Under the pieces are notes generated by a model, which was not told where the DNA came from, searched no databases, and saw only the letters and a program-made list of their open reading frames with translations. A program made the position numbers and the translations under genes. Below, piece by piece: positions 36,425 through 45,872 of a DNA stretch of 64,000 nucleotides; the first letter of the stretch is position 1, and each line of letters begins with the position of its first letter. This DNA comes from Methanocellales archaeon (GTDB taxonomy: Archaea; Halobacteriota; UBA148). The stretch is from positions 1-64,000 of the forward strand of contig JAQUQR010000004.1 in NCBI GenBank assembly GCA_028715985.1, given 5' to 3'.

Positions 36425-36618
36425 GGCGGGATGAAGCCTACGATGAAACCAAAATCATCGCTTACGGGCGACGAGGGTCGTTTATAACCTGAGTTGATAA
36501 TCAGGGAAGGACTCGAATAAATACCTTAGCGGTAAGGTATGACGGGAGATACGTAGGAAAGAGACCCAAAGAATGAAAAACGATTCATCGAAAAGTACTT
36601 CGAGGGTCAATTCCCGCC
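36425..36618 (+). ncRNA. Candidate structured non-coding RNA
   Basis: About 194 bases between two leftward genes, with no open frame. Closing stem GGCGGGA (36425-36431)/TCCCGCC (36612-36618). Inside: CCTACG (36437-36442)/CGTAGG (36552-36557), CCTGA (36488-36492)/TCAGG (36501-36505), ATACCTTA (36521-36528)/TAAGGTAT (36533-36540), GACCC (36563-36567)/GGGTC (36604-36608) and ATGAA/TTCAT within it. A TATA-like tttaatat (36396-36403) places the start at G36425. It does not match RNase P, SRP or C/D-box RNA motifs known to me. A T-rich stretch follows. Confidence 0.55.
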
Positions 36619-36631
36619 GTTTACTTTACAT

Positions 36632-37651
36632 TTATTTACGGCTCCACTGGTCCAATGTCTTCTGCTTTTGAGCGGACGCTTCAATCAAGCGCTCTAATAC
36701 TTTTTCAACTCGCTCTTCAGAGAAATCATGTTGATCGCAGAGGAATTTTATGATAAGCGCTTCTTTGGGTTTTTCCCAATCTATTTCGTATGTAGCGGTT
36801 ATCTCTGGATAGAGAAAAGATTCCCGAATAGTGTCAAAACTCTCAACGCTCTCATTTAACTCTGCAAGCGCTCCTTCGATCGCTCCATGTTTTTGAATCA
36901 ATCTTAATGCCGTCTTCGGTCCTATGCCTTTGATCCCATCGTTGTAATCTGTGCCTATGAGTATGGCGATATCTATCAACTGCTTGGATGTAATATTCAG
37001 CGTATCCAATATTGAGTTTAACTCGAGCATTTCTGGCTTTACATCGATGTATATGTTTTTTCCCGGTAATTTCCTGCGCCCGGTGATCGTCAAATTTCTG
37101 ACCAGCTTTGGTGCACCAAACAACAACGCATCATAATCCTGAGAACTGACTGCATCTGCATCACCGTTGATTGCCATGAATGCGGCTTGTGCCTCTCCCT
37201 CGGATGGGGCTTGGACACATGGAATTCCCATATAACCCAGAATAGTTTTGGCATCTCCGACTATTTGAGAATCCAATTTTGAAGATGCTTGGGCATATTT
37301 GAACGCATCCTCCTCGCCGAGAGTCCTTGCCGTGATCCACCGTCTTTCAGCCACGTCTCTTATTTCTGCCCTTTCCCTGATCGTTTGAGCTTTGAATTCT
37401 GGTGGTTTTCCATCAAAAACAAAGACGGGTTTGATGCCAGACTCGATCAAGTTTGTGGTTCTATACAGGAGTCCAGAGAGATGCGAGGTAATGTTCCCCT
37501 GCGAGTCCATCAGCGGAGTCCCATCTGGTTGGCGGATGATGCTAAGAAATTGGTACAAGGTGTTGTAGGCATCTATGGCTATGGTTTTCCCGAACAACTC
37601 CTTTAGTTCGATTTCCTTTTTTTCGATGATATCCCTGAGATCTGCTCCCAT
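36632..37651 (-). CDS. fen: Flap endonuclease 1
   Basis: 339 residues, normal length. N-terminal MGADLRDII and TIAIDAYNTLYQFLS (metal Asp27), the internal block PSEGEAQAAFMAINGDADAVSSQDYDALLFG with four acidic metal ligands, and the helix-hairpin-helix IAILIGTDYNDGIKGIGPKTAL. The C-terminal QKTLDQWSRK is the PCNA-binding motif (QxxLxxW). It removes 5' flaps in Okazaki-fragment maturation and repair. Confidence 0.97.
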   Translation of the reverse strand: MGADLRDIIEKKEIELKELFGKTIAIDAYNTLYQFLSIIRQPDGTPLMDSQGNITSHLSGLLYRTTNLIESGIKPVFVFDGKPPEFKAQTIRERAEIRDVAERRWITARTLGEEDAFKYAQASSKLDSQIVGDAKTILGYMGIPCVQAPSEGEAQAAFMAINGDADAVSSQDYDALLFGAPKLVRNLTITGRRKLPGKNIYIDVKPEMLELNSILDTLNITSKQLIDIAILIGTDYNDGIKGIGPKTALRLIQKHGAIEGALAELNESVESFDTIRESFLYPEITATYEIDWEKPKEALIIKFLCDQHDFSEERVEKVLERLIEASAQKQKTLDQWSRK

Positions 37652-37831
37652 ATTTCTCTCTCGACCTATTGGTAGACTTACTTAGGCATGCATAATTAAT
37701 AGGAGATACAGTTGTTAGTAGCTATGGGTTTGATATTAAATTAATCAACTATGCTATGTGCAAGCTAACACTATCTTTGACAGGTAAATTAATTGACACT
37801 TCAGATAAAAATAATTGGAAAAAGGGGACAA

Positions 37832-38158
37832 TTACCGGTATGCTCGCCTTGAGAGCTCTTCCATTGTCTCATTGACTCTGTTGACTATCATGTTTAACCG
37901 GCGCTCTACCCCCTCCTCAACGCTTTGGACGTTAACTCGTAGTGATCTTTCTTTGGAATTTATCTGGTCTTCTATCGATTTCAGCCTGACGTTCACACTC
38001 AGTATCATCGCAGCTAACGCTCCGACCAAGACCATTGCAGATAATATAACTACTGCATCGCCCATGCCATACTGAGCTATCCATCTAAAAGTGAGCACGA
38101 ATGCAGACGCCACCATCACAATTGAAAATATTAGGTCTCTTGACTCCATCTTTTCCAC
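37832..38158 (-). CDS. Small membrane protein with coiled coil
   Basis: 108 residues. Two membrane helices (about 9-27 and 33-55) are followed by a cytoplasmic coiled coil (IEDQINSKERSLRVNVQSVEEGVERRLNMIVNRVNETMEEL in outline). No named family. Divergent from the presenilin-like protease gene. Confidence 0.65.
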   Translation of the reverse strand: MEKMESRDLIFSIVMVASAFVLTFRWIAQYGMGDAVVILSAMVLVGALAAMILSVNVRLKSIEDQINSKERSLRVNVQSVEEGVERRLNMIVNRVNETMEELSRRAYR

Positions 38159-38231
38159 CCCATTCGGTAAAGTTTAACTTTGACCATGCTATCATATTCT
38201 CCAAGGTATTTAATAATAATGGGGTAACAGC

Positions 38232-39095
38232 TTGAAAAGAATCAAGGACCATTTACTGCTGGGCAGCATGTGTGTTTTCCTTTTAGCCGTGCAGGTCATT
38301 GCACTGTTGCTGGTTGATCCGCTGAACGCCCAACATATGCAAGCTTTTGAAGATCCACAATCTGTTTTGAATCCGATATGGTACATGGGCATGATCCTAG
38401 CCTTCACGCTTTTTATGCTCTTGATAATAAGACTAGACCTAAAATGGGTTATTCATCTCATCATCTTGGTAGTTGTGGCATTCACATTATATCTTGTATT
38501 TTTTGTGATGCTGTCTATGATCGCACCGCCAACCACCTCTTTTATCGGCTCAATTATGCTGACGACAGCGCTCACCCTCCTGCTATATAAATATCCGGAG
38601 TGGTACATCATCGACATCACTGGTGTATTGATAGGGGCTGGGGCTGCAGCTCTGTTTGGCATCTCGCTTGCGATCCTACCTACGTTGATCTTGTTGATCG
38701 CGCTGGCTGTATATGATGCCATCGCAGTATATCAGACAAAACATATGGTCCTGCTTGCTGAGGGCATATTAGATCTTCGGACTCCAATTTTATTCATCAT
38801 TCCCAAGAGATGGGATTATTCGTTTTTAGATCAAACCCCGAAAGATGAAAAAAACGCCTATTTCATGGGGTTGGGCGACGTCGTAGTGCCTACGATCTTG
38901 GTGGTATCTGCTAAGGCTTTCATTATCTCCACACGGTTCGTTAATCTTCCGGCACTAGGCGCCATTATCGGATCGCTGGTGGGCTTTGCAGCTTTGATAG
39001 GTCTCTCATGGGGGGAGAAACCACAAGCTGGCTTGCCTTTCTTAAATACTGGCACCATAATGGGGTTTATGATCGGATATTTTTTGCAAATATAG
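38232..39095 (+). CDS. Presenilin/signal-peptide-peptidase-like aspartyl protease (A22)
   Basis: 287 residues, TTG start, eight or nine membrane helices. The two catalytic motifs of intramembrane aspartyl proteases are present: YD in LAVYDAIAVYQTKHM and GLGD in FMGLGDVVVPTILV. The PAL-like third motif is seen as GLPFLN near the C-terminus. Archaeal homologues cut substrates within the membrane; the native substrate is unknown. It stands alone, divergent from a small membrane protein. Confidence 0.87.
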   Translation: MKRIKDHLLLGSMCVFLLAVQVIALLLVDPLNAQHMQAFEDPQSVLNPIWYMGMILAFTLFMLLIIRLDLKWVIHLIILVVVAFTLYLVFFVMLSMIAPPTTSFIGSIMLTTALTLLLYKYPEWYIIDITGVLIGAGAAALFGISLAILPTLILLIALAVYDAIAVYQTKHMVLLAEGILDLRTPILFIIPKRWDYSFLDQTPKDEKNAYFMGLGDVVVPTILVVSAKAFIISTRFVNLPALGAIIGSLVGFAALIGLSWGEKPQAGLPFLNTGTIMGFMIGYFLQI

Positions 39096-39226
39096 GATGA
39101 AGGCAGGATTCGCCAGAGGTTCATTCCTTGGCCCGAGCATTGACTCTATCCTCAAACCCGATCAATTAAATATATCCATCGATTAAGTATATATGCCTCT
39201 ATTAATCATTATAATTTGGCATCACC

Positions 39227-40102
39227 ATGGAACTTACGCCAGTTCAAAAACAAATTATTACTGCTTTGATAAACCTATCCAGAAAGAAAAATGAAGTGAT
39301 TAAAGGCGAGGATATAGCTAAAGTTATCGGTCGCAGTCCTGGTACAGTTCGAAATCAGATGCAATCAATGAAAGCACTTGAATTGGTGGAGGGTATTCCG
39401 GGACCGAAGGGTGGATACAAGCCGACTGGAAATGCTTACGAAGCCATTAATCTTGATAAATTGGATAAGGAGGCGATAGTTTGCATCTATCGAAACGGCA
39501 TCTTGATCGAAGGTGCAACGGTCTCAAATATTGATTTTATTTCCCTAAGACATCCTATTTTATGTCGTGCCGCTGTAAAGGTTCTTGGGGATACACATGA
39601 TTTCCACATGGGGGATAAACTCCAGGTAGGACCAACGCCAGTGAATAATTTGATCATCAGGGGTGAGGTGTATGGGCGGGATGATACCGATAACGTGGTA
39701 TTGTGCAATATAAACGAGATGGTCTCACTGCCAAAAAAGCCTATCAAAGAGTACATGTCCAAAGAAATTCTCTATGTTGAGGCCAATGCAACTTTGCAGG
39801 AAGCAGCGCTTATATTGACTGAACGAAACATCCATGGCGCTCCGGTGAAGGAGAATGAGAAAGCTATTGGAGTCGTTACGTTCAGGGATATCGGAAGGGC
39901 CTTAGCAGAAGGAAAGATAAAGTCTAAAGTCAGGGATGTAATGGCCACGTCCCCCATCTCGATCGATGGTAACCGACCACTCTATGAAGCGATCAAGGTC
40001 TTAGATAAGCATAAGGTAGGGCTTCTGATGGTAACTGAGGGGGAAGAGGCGATAGGAATCATTTCAAAAACGGACATTCTTAATGAGTTAGCAGTGTATT
40101 AG
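39227..40102 (+). CDS. Winged-helix regulator with paired CBS domains
   Basis: 291 residues. The N-terminal helix-turn-helix (1-75: VIKGEDIAKVIGRSPGTVRNQMQSM, GIPGPKGGYKPTGNAYE) precedes a central ligand domain of about 80 residues and two CBS motifs (about 170-220, EYMSKEILYVEANATLQEAA; and 235-291, VRDVMATSPISIDGNRPLYEA). CBS pairs bind adenine nucleotides or SAM, so this regulator likely senses energy or methyl status. Common in methanogens. TATA-like elements lie in the 39.17-39.21 kb gap. Confidence 0.88.
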   Translation: MELTPVQKQIITALINLSRKKNEVIKGEDIAKVIGRSPGTVRNQMQSMKALELVEGIPGPKGGYKPTGNAYEAINLDKLDKEAIVCIYRNGILIEGATVSNIDFISLRHPILCRAAVKVLGDTHDFHMGDKLQVGPTPVNNLIIRGEVYGRDDTDNVVLCNINEMVSLPKKPIKEYMSKEILYVEANATLQEAALILTERNIHGAPVKENEKAIGVVTFRDIGRALAEGKIKSKVRDVMATSPISIDGNRPLYEAIKVLDKHKVGLLMVTEGEEAIGIISKTDILNELAVY

Positions 40103-40225
40103 TGGGCGTAAAGAAAGAGAGCATAACGAAGCCATCGGCGTCTCATTTATCATTGGCGCCGTTTATTACACCACTCTATTGAGATCAGGAATTTCAAAAA
40201 TTAATTGATTAAGTAAAGTAAGCAT

Positions 40226-41716
40226 CTAAAGCAGCTTCGATCGCTGAAGCAAAAGCAGGTCTTCTGTATTTAATTTTTCACCTTTTTTGAATTGATCATA
40301 TATCTCTTCGGCTTTTTTCTGGGTATCACGCCTCTTTTTATCCTCTTTATCTTTTTGACTCTTTCTCTTTAAGCTGCCTATTAGCTTATCAAAGTCACGA
40401 ATCTCCTTTTGTGTCTTTATGAATCCATTATGCATCTCATCGGCATTTTCTTGCGCATTTACGAAATCCTTATGGATGGCATCTGCATCAGTCCTCATTT
40501 GGTCAGCCTCTCTGAATGCAGCAATCATTTTTTCGTGCCTATCTTGCGCCAAATTTGCGTACTCAGTGACCTTCTCATGATATTCTGAGGCTTGGTTCCA
40601 GAGATTTTGTGCCTCCTCCAAAAGTGCTTTGAGCTCTATATCCTGCTCCAACTGAGCCTTTCTCTTCAGATATTTTTCCTGTAGGGAGGAAATCCGCTCA
40701 ACCAATTGACGCTCTTTGCTGATGCTCAGTACTTCCGTCTGTTGTTTAAATTCCAACTTATCGATTTCTCGCTTGAGTTCCTCGATAGATGACCCCTTTG
40801 CATTACTCTTTTTGCGCAGTTTATCCAATCGAGCATAGACTTTGTTCGCTTTTTCGTTTAGCTCGTCTCGCTTTGCTTTATGCTCACTCACCTTCTCGTT
40901 ATATTCATCCCTTTCTTTTTTGTAGGCTTGGGCAGCGATCACGAGCTCTCTTGCTTTCTGGTTAAGCTCATCCCTTTTCATCGATAGCTCAGATGCAGTC
41001 TGGTTAAGTTTGTTTCGCTTTTCTTTGAGTCTTTCTGATTCGCTTTTCAGTTTTTCCATCTTTTCTTGTAGTTCTTCTAGCATGTCCTGTCTTGGCTTAG
41101 TTAGCAAGGGGATTATCATTTCTTGGTCCTTCTGAGTTATCACCACATCTGCAATATCGCGTAATACTGGATTATGGCCAAATGCTATCGAGAGCCCGGC
41201 ATTCTTAAACATGTGTATGTCATTTGCTCCGTCTCCCACGACCACGCAATCCTTAAACTCTAATCCCTCTGATTTTACGATTTCTGCGAGCACAGATTCT
41301 TTGGACTCTTGTTTCATCAAGGGCCCTGTTACCTCCCCGGTTACAATGCCATCTTTTATTACCAGCTCATTAGCAACGACATGATCTATGCCGAGTTTTT
41401 CTCCGACCTTTTGCGCAAAAATCGTAAAACTTCCAGATATCATCGCTGTCTTGTATCCCATGGATTTTGCTTCTTTGATTAACCGCTCGGCACCTTTCAT
41501 GATAGGTATGCTATCTGCTATTTTTATGACGTCTTTTTCAGGTAAATTCTTGAGAAGTTGCACTCTCTCTATAAGGGCTGTTCCAAAATCAACTTCGCCC
41601 TGCATAGCCTTTCTGGTGATTTCGGCAACCTTTTCACCCACACCAGCAGCTTTAGCAAGCTCATCGATTATTTCAACATCGACGAGGGTGTTATCCATGT
41701 CAAATACTATTAGCAA
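40226..41716 (-). CDS. serB: Phosphoserine phosphatase fused to a long coiled-coil domain
   Basis: 496 residues. Residues 1-210 form a complete HAD-type phosphoserine phosphatase: FDMDNTLVD (Asp6, Asp8), ISGSFTIFAQ, VGDGANDIHM. It makes serine from phosphoserine. From about 215 to 496 the protein is almost all charged coiled coil (KEKRNKLNQTASELSMKRDE and similar heptads), ending KGEKLNTEDLLLLQRSKLL, which matches the archaeal coiled-coil family COG1340, normally a separate protein. No stop or shift lies between the parts. The coiled coil may tether the enzyme or bind RNA or ribosomes; this is speculation. Confidence 0.87.
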   Translation of the reverse strand: MLIVFDMDNTLVDVEIIDELAKAAGVGEKVAEITRKAMQGEVDFGTALIERVQLLKNLPEKDVIKIADSIPIMKGAERLIKEAKSMGYKTAMISGSFTIFAQKVGEKLGIDHVVANELVIKDGIVTGEVTGPLMKQESKESVLAEIVKSEGLEFKDCVVVGDGANDIHMFKNAGLSIAFGHNPVLRDIADVVITQKDQEMIIPLLTKPRQDMLEELQEKMEKLKSESERLKEKRNKLNQTASELSMKRDELNQKARELVIAAQAYKKERDEYNEKVSEHKAKRDELNEKANKVYARLDKLRKKSNAKGSSIEELKREIDKLEFKQQTEVLSISKERQLVERISSLQEKYLKRKAQLEQDIELKALLEEAQNLWNQASEYHEKVTEYANLAQDRHEKMIAAFREADQMRTDADAIHKDFVNAQENADEMHNGFIKTQKEIRDFDKLIGSLKRKSQKDKEDKKRRDTQKKAEEIYDQFKKGEKLNTEDLLLLQRSKLL

Positions 41717-42007
41717 ACCACCACCATCAAAGCAGTAATAGGTATGATGCTTTCTTTTACATATATCACATCCTTTTTAACCTTTTCCGTCTTTTTAACC
41801 TTTTCCGTCATAAAATATTTTTTCCATCACAAGATATATTATATTGATTTGAACTCTAATTAATTAAGAAATGATGAAGCCAAAGATCGATCTATTGATT
41901 TCAAAGTGATCCTATCCAGTGGGGCTGCTTTGATGTTAATTGGATTGGGACTTTGGATCGGATCAAAATATATTCAAAAGTTTAAAAGTTTATTCCGAGG
42001 GATAAGA

Positions 42008-42574
42008 ATGGGAAAACTGGTTGCAATAACAGGAGTGCCCGGCGTAGGAAAATCCACTGTGGTGCAATTTGCGCTCGAAGGCATCAAAGAAAAATACGAG
42101 ATAATAAACTTCGGAGACTACATGTTTGATGCTGCTAAGGAGGCCGGGCTGGTAGAACATAGGGATGCGATGAGGACGCAAATGCCTCTTGAGCGTTATA
42201 AAGTTATACAGGAGTTGGCTGCCGAGAAGATATCCTCCAAGTCAAAGGATATGAACATCATATTGGATACTCATTGCAGTGTTCTCAAGCCCCAAGGCTA
42301 TTATCCTGGTTTGCCACATCATGTGCTCAAAAAACTGCCTTTGGACCTACTCGTCGTGGTGGAATCCAGTGAGGAAGGCATAACCGCTAGAAGAATAAAG
42401 GACGAGTGCATCAGAAAAAGGGAGGAGCCCATCACTGAGCAGCAGCGCCTCAATCGAATGTATGCAGCTGCATGCTCTGTCATCACGGGCGTGCCCTTAT
42501 TCATCTTTCAAAACGAGCAGGGTAAAGCCAAGGAAGCCGGAGATAAACTCAGAAAGGTGCTGGAAGGTATATGA
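42008..42574 (+). CDS. adkA: Archaeal adenylate kinase
   Basis: 188 residues from ATG 42008, with ribosome site gaggga six bases upstream. P-loop GVPGVGKST at residues 9-17 and the AdkA-type pattern VITGVPLFIFQNEQGKAKEAGDKL; it converts ATP plus AMP to two ADP. The frame is open upstream to GTG 41906, and the added 34 residues would form a membrane helix (ALMLIGLGLWIGSKY), so a membrane-anchored form is conceivable. Stop overlaps the nadE start (ATGA). Confidence 0.9.
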   Translation: MGKLVAITGVPGVGKSTVVQFALEGIKEKYEIINFGDYMFDAAKEAGLVEHRDAMRTQMPLERYKVIQELAAEKISSKSKDMNIILDTHCSVLKPQGYYPGLPHHVLKKLPLDLLVVVESSEEGITARRIKDECIRKREEPITEQQRLNRMYAAACSVITGVPLFIFQNEQGKAKEAGDKLRKVLEGI

Positions 42575-43365
42575 CAACAATGGGTATCGATCTTAAGGAG
42601 ATAGTGGAGAAGATTACCGAGTTTATCCGAACCAGCGTAGAAAATGCAAATGCCAAAGGTGCAATATTAGGGCTCAGTGGAGGCATAGATTCCAGCGTCA
42701 CAGCCTTTCTTTCTGCCCAAGCGCTTGGCAATGAAAACGTTTTAGGCATCCTGCTCCCGGAAAAGGGCATAACCAGGGAAGAGGATGTCGAAGACGCTCT
42801 GCGAATAGCAAAAAAGCTCGGCATAGAGCATAAGGTCATTGAAATTTCCGAGATAATGGACATCCTTGAATCCGCTCTCCCAAATTACGATCCTAATGAA
42901 AGGGTGTGTCATGGCAACCTTAAAGCGCGCATAAGGATGTGCATCCTCTATTATTATGCCAATCTGCTAAATCGCCTCGTGATTGGGACTGGCAACAGGA
43001 CTGAAATCCTTTTAGGCTATACCACCAAGTACGGTGATGCAGGTGTGGACATACTTCCCCTTGGAGAGCTGTACAAAATGCAGGTCCGAGCACTTGCTAT
43101 GTATCTAGGGGTTCCCGAGCAAATTATCCGTAAAGCACCGTCAGCAGGCCTTTGGGTCGGTCAGACGGACGAGGAAGAGTTTGGGTGTTCATACGAGTTG
43201 GTCGATGCCATTTTGAAAAAATGGATCGATGAAGGGAAGAGCTATGTAGAAATCGAAGAGGAGCTGAATATTTCGAGGGAGGCTATAGAAAAATTCATCC
43301 AACGCGTCGAAGAGAACAAGCACAAAAGAGAGACGGCGCCGACGACCAAGATTTGGGTTGATTGA
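42571..43365 (+). CDS. nadE: NAD synthetase (ammonia-dependent)
   Basis: 264 residues, usual length for the ammonia-only form. ATP PP-loop LSGGIDSSV (35-43), GTGNRTEILLGYTTKYGDAG and PSAGLWVGQTDEEEFG are diagnostic. It amidates nicotinate adenine dinucleotide to NAD in the cytosol. Translationally coupled to adkA, which supplies an adenylate-related partner. A dispersed repeat follows the gene. Confidence 0.96.
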   Translation: MTTMGIDLKEIVEKITEFIRTSVENANAKGAILGLSGGIDSSVTAFLSAQALGNENVLGILLPEKGITREEDVEDALRIAKKLGIEHKVIEISEIMDILESALPNYDPNERVCHGNLKARIRMCILYYYANLLNRLVIGTGNRTEILLGYTTKYGDAGVDILPLGELYKMQVRALAMYLGVPEQIIRKAPSAGLWVGQTDEEEFGCSYELVDAILKKWIDEGKSYVEIEEELNISREAIEKFIQRVEENKHKRETAPTTKIWVD

Positions 43366-43387
43366 ATTGGTAGAAAATTGTAGCGAG

Positions 43388-43430
43388 CCATAACGGGGCG
43401 GAAAGCGCTGGAGATAGGTGGGCGTGAAAA
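43388..43430 (+). repeat. Dispersed repeat, copy 1
   Basis: Holds the 16-mer gaaagcgctggagata (43401-43416), preceded by ataacgggg and followed by ggcgtgaaaa. Copies lie at 45113-45150 and, inverted, at 61092-61132. It lies between nadE and the converging DUF4145 gene. Confidence 0.75.
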
Positions 43431-43438
43431 CATTTTAC

Positions 43439-44104
43439 TTAATTCCCTTTTTTACCAGCATCCTCTAATTTTTTATCTAATGCCACCCTCTTTTGCTTCA
43501 TAATTTCTGGTTGAACGAAATAAAAGTCGAATAGACCTTCTAGCACATCTAAATTCCATTCTGCCTCTTGGGGCTCAACAGGAATAATTTCCCCGCTTTG
43601 CTTGCTTTTGGTTGGGTGGGCTGAGAAATTGCCGATTAATCGGACTCTATCTAAATCCTCGGTTAGGTACGATGGAAGACTTTTACTATCTATTACTTCT
43701 TGTATTTCATCCGCAAGATTTCCGGGTTTAACATTAGCTACTTCTCTTAATAAGTTTTGAAGACAACGGCGACTTAAGGCTGCGCTTGCTTTAGGGCTAT
43801 CAGATAATACTATGCATGCTTCCACGTAGTCCTCTGCTATTTTTTCGGGGACTTGAGGAGGAACTGGAGGACGATTTGACCCTTTAGGATAAACTAAAAA
43901 ACTCTTATGTATTTCATTGAATCTTAAAAAACGATCCGAAGAATCTAATCTTGCGCTACCTATCACCAAATAAAATATTCCCTTCTTACAATCAGGGTTT
44001 GGACACAAATAGTGTTTAATACCCCAATGACCTTCACTATCTTTTCCAAGATATGTCCAATGTTCATCTGCATGAATTTCTACTAAACAATGAGGGCATT
44101 TCAT
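43439..44104 (-). CDS. DUF4145 domain protein with zinc ribbon
   Basis: 221 residues. The N-terminal zinc ribbon CPHC...CPNPDC (residues 3-39) is followed by the helical DUF4145 domain (SPKASAALSRRCLQNLL, RVRLIGNFSAHP, EAEWNLDVLEGLFDFYF). DUF4145 proteins occur often near restriction and other defence genes; no such partner is next to it here. AT-rich relative to the flanking housekeeping genes, so probably acquired. Confidence 0.82.
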   Translation of the reverse strand: MKCPHCLVEIHADEHWTYLGKDSEGHWGIKHYLCPNPDCKKGIFYLVIGSARLDSSDRFLRFNEIHKSFLVYPKGSNRPPVPPQVPEKIAEDYVEACIVLSDSPKASAALSRRCLQNLLREVANVKPGNLADEIQEVIDSKSLPSYLTEDLDRVRLIGNFSAHPTKSKQSGEIIPVEPQEAEWNLDVLEGLFDFYFVQPEIMKQKRVALDKKLEDAGKKGN

Positions 44105-44250
44105 TTTATTCTCTCCTTTGTAATGCCACTTTGCTTCTCCACTGTTTTATATAATAAGATATTCGTGCTTAAAATGCTTTTTCATACCCTATAGTTTCAG
44201 CCTTATCTTTAAAAAAGATTATAATCTATTGAAGTACAAATATAATCAGA

Positions 44251-45041
44251 ATGTATAATCTGGATGAAGTAAAAACATTTAAGTGTCTCCGTTGCGGTGA
44301 GTGTTGTCAGAATTTTCTTTCGATGCATCTATGGATAAAAAAATTGGAAAATCTGCTGAACGGAATCCGTTTATTATGAATTCGTTTATTATTAACCTAA
44401 GTGATATATATCTTCCTTTTTTTGATTGGGAAATTGATGATTTTTTACAGGAGTTAAAAAAAATAAATTCAACGAGAAAAATAGTTCCTGTTCAGGTTTC
44501 CTTCGATTTGAAGAGCGAAAGAACAATTGTACACAAGTACACATTAGATGGACAAGATTGTCCTTTTCTTTCCAATAATAAATGCAATATTTATGAAAAA
44601 AGACCAATAGCATGCAAGCAATTTCCTTGCATGTACGATTTAAGTGGGCTTATATCGGGTCAAGAGATAAAACTTTACGAAAATACAGGATGCAAATTTG
44701 AAAGAGAGAATGAATTGAAACCTGATCTTAATAATCGTGATGAGGGGAAGCTATCAAGAAGTGACATTGTTATTTTTTTAAAAAAAAGATATGGGGATTC
44801 TTTATTCTATAATTTAGAGGGTGCTGCATATAGCAGACGTTCAAACATATTTCTGATCAATTTAGAGAAGGAGGGCAAGATTAAACTAGCCAGAAAAGGG
44901 TATGACTTAAAATATTTACTAAAAAGAATAAATAATTCAGACGCTATCGGCTTCTCAAAGTTATATGAGGAAATTACAGGAAATCCACGAAAATCAATTT
45001 ATGATATGGATTCTATAAAATCCCATTTTAGCAAATACTGA
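44251..45041 (+). CDS. YkgJ-family cysteine-cluster protein, frame interrupted at an A7 run
   Basis: The N-terminal frame (ATG 44251) reads MYNLDEVKTFKCLRCGECCQNF, which has the CxxCGxCC motif, and stops after 44 codons or so. The rest of the family (DCPFLSNNKCNIYEKRPIACKQFPC) is in the -1 frame up to 45041. The change happens at ataaaaaaattgg (44335-44347 region), where A AAA AAA sits in exactly the slippery register. One extra A would restore a continuous protein of about 260 residues that would bind a metal or iron-sulfur centre. Either a real frameshift, a programmed one, or a sequencing error. Confidence 0.72.
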
Positions 45042-45112
45042 TCTCATCAAACCTAATAATCAAACCTAACCCCTATTTTGAGAGGTTTTTGGTGGGGTGA
45101 GGAGGGTAAGGA

Positions 45113-45150
45113 TAACGGGAGAAAGCGCTGGAGATAGGAGCGGCTTGAAA
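45113..45150 (+). repeat. Dispersed repeat, copy 2
   Basis: ggataacgggagaaagcg begins the copy; the shared 16-mer gaaagcgctggagata is at 45121-45136, followed by a ggcttgaaaa end. It lies between the YkgJ gene and a small membrane-protein gene. Confidence 0.75.
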
Positions 45151-45254
45151 AATCGTGTTGTAACGACCTATGGGACTAAAGTCCCTCAACAAACATATTT
45201 TCAATAGAACACCATCACTTAAATAAAGTTAAAGTCTATATTTTATGCAATAAA

Positions 45255-45695
45255 ATGATCATTGAATTCTTATCGCCTTTCATAATAACAATTGGAGTAG
45301 CTTTTTTGGCTGGTGTAGTTGATTCCATAACCAAATACGGTCCAGTACTAAGTGATGTATTTTTACCTTTTAAAGGATGGAAAAAGACTCTATCTCACTG
45401 GAGTTTGTTCTTGCATCACGTTTATTTGGGTTGTTTCGCATTCGACTTAGCAGCATTAATTTCGCTAAGTGATATAAATGGCTCATTTTTATTTCAAATT
45501 AGCTTTTTTAATATGAGTCCTACTTGGACTACTTTTTGGATAGTGAGTGGAGTTATTTTTCACATTATGGCATATATCCATACAGTAGTGATAGGCACGT
45601 TATTTGAACAAAAGAAAGCACCTAAGCCAATAAAATTATTACATCTGGTATATCTTCCAGTTTCTATCTTTATATTGCTAATGATCAGACTATAA
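45255..45695 (+). CDS. Small four-helix membrane protein
   Basis: 146 residues, four membrane helices, AT-rich. The second loop SHWSLFLHHVYLGC and the helix FHIMAYIHTVVIGTLFEQ hold several His residues facing a common side, which could be metal or haem ligands, but no family is recognised. Typical of an acquired gene. Confidence 0.6.
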   Translation: MIIEFLSPFIITIGVAFLAGVVDSITKYGPVLSDVFLPFKGWKKTLSHWSLFLHHVYLGCFAFDLAALISLSDINGSFLFQISFFNMSPTWTTFWIVSGVIFHIMAYIHTVVIGTLFEQKKAPKPIKLLHLVYLPVSIFILLMIRL

Positions 45696-45872
45696 GATAT
45701 TAGCCAGTCTATTCTAGACATACATTAACTAAATTTCTTAAATACAATCAAACTTTAGAATTTATTTTATATCTTAGCATAGCAAGAAATGCCTTATATC
45801 GCCTCCTGCGAGGTCTTTTTTCTGTGATGAATACAAAAATATTTAAAGCATCTATTCAAACAAAGATTAGTT

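Noticed and set aside
36425-36618. RNase P RNA or SRP 7S RNA as identity of the structured segment
   Set aside because: The conserved P4 strings of RNase P and the helix 8 tetraloop region of 7S RNA are missing, and the length is too short.
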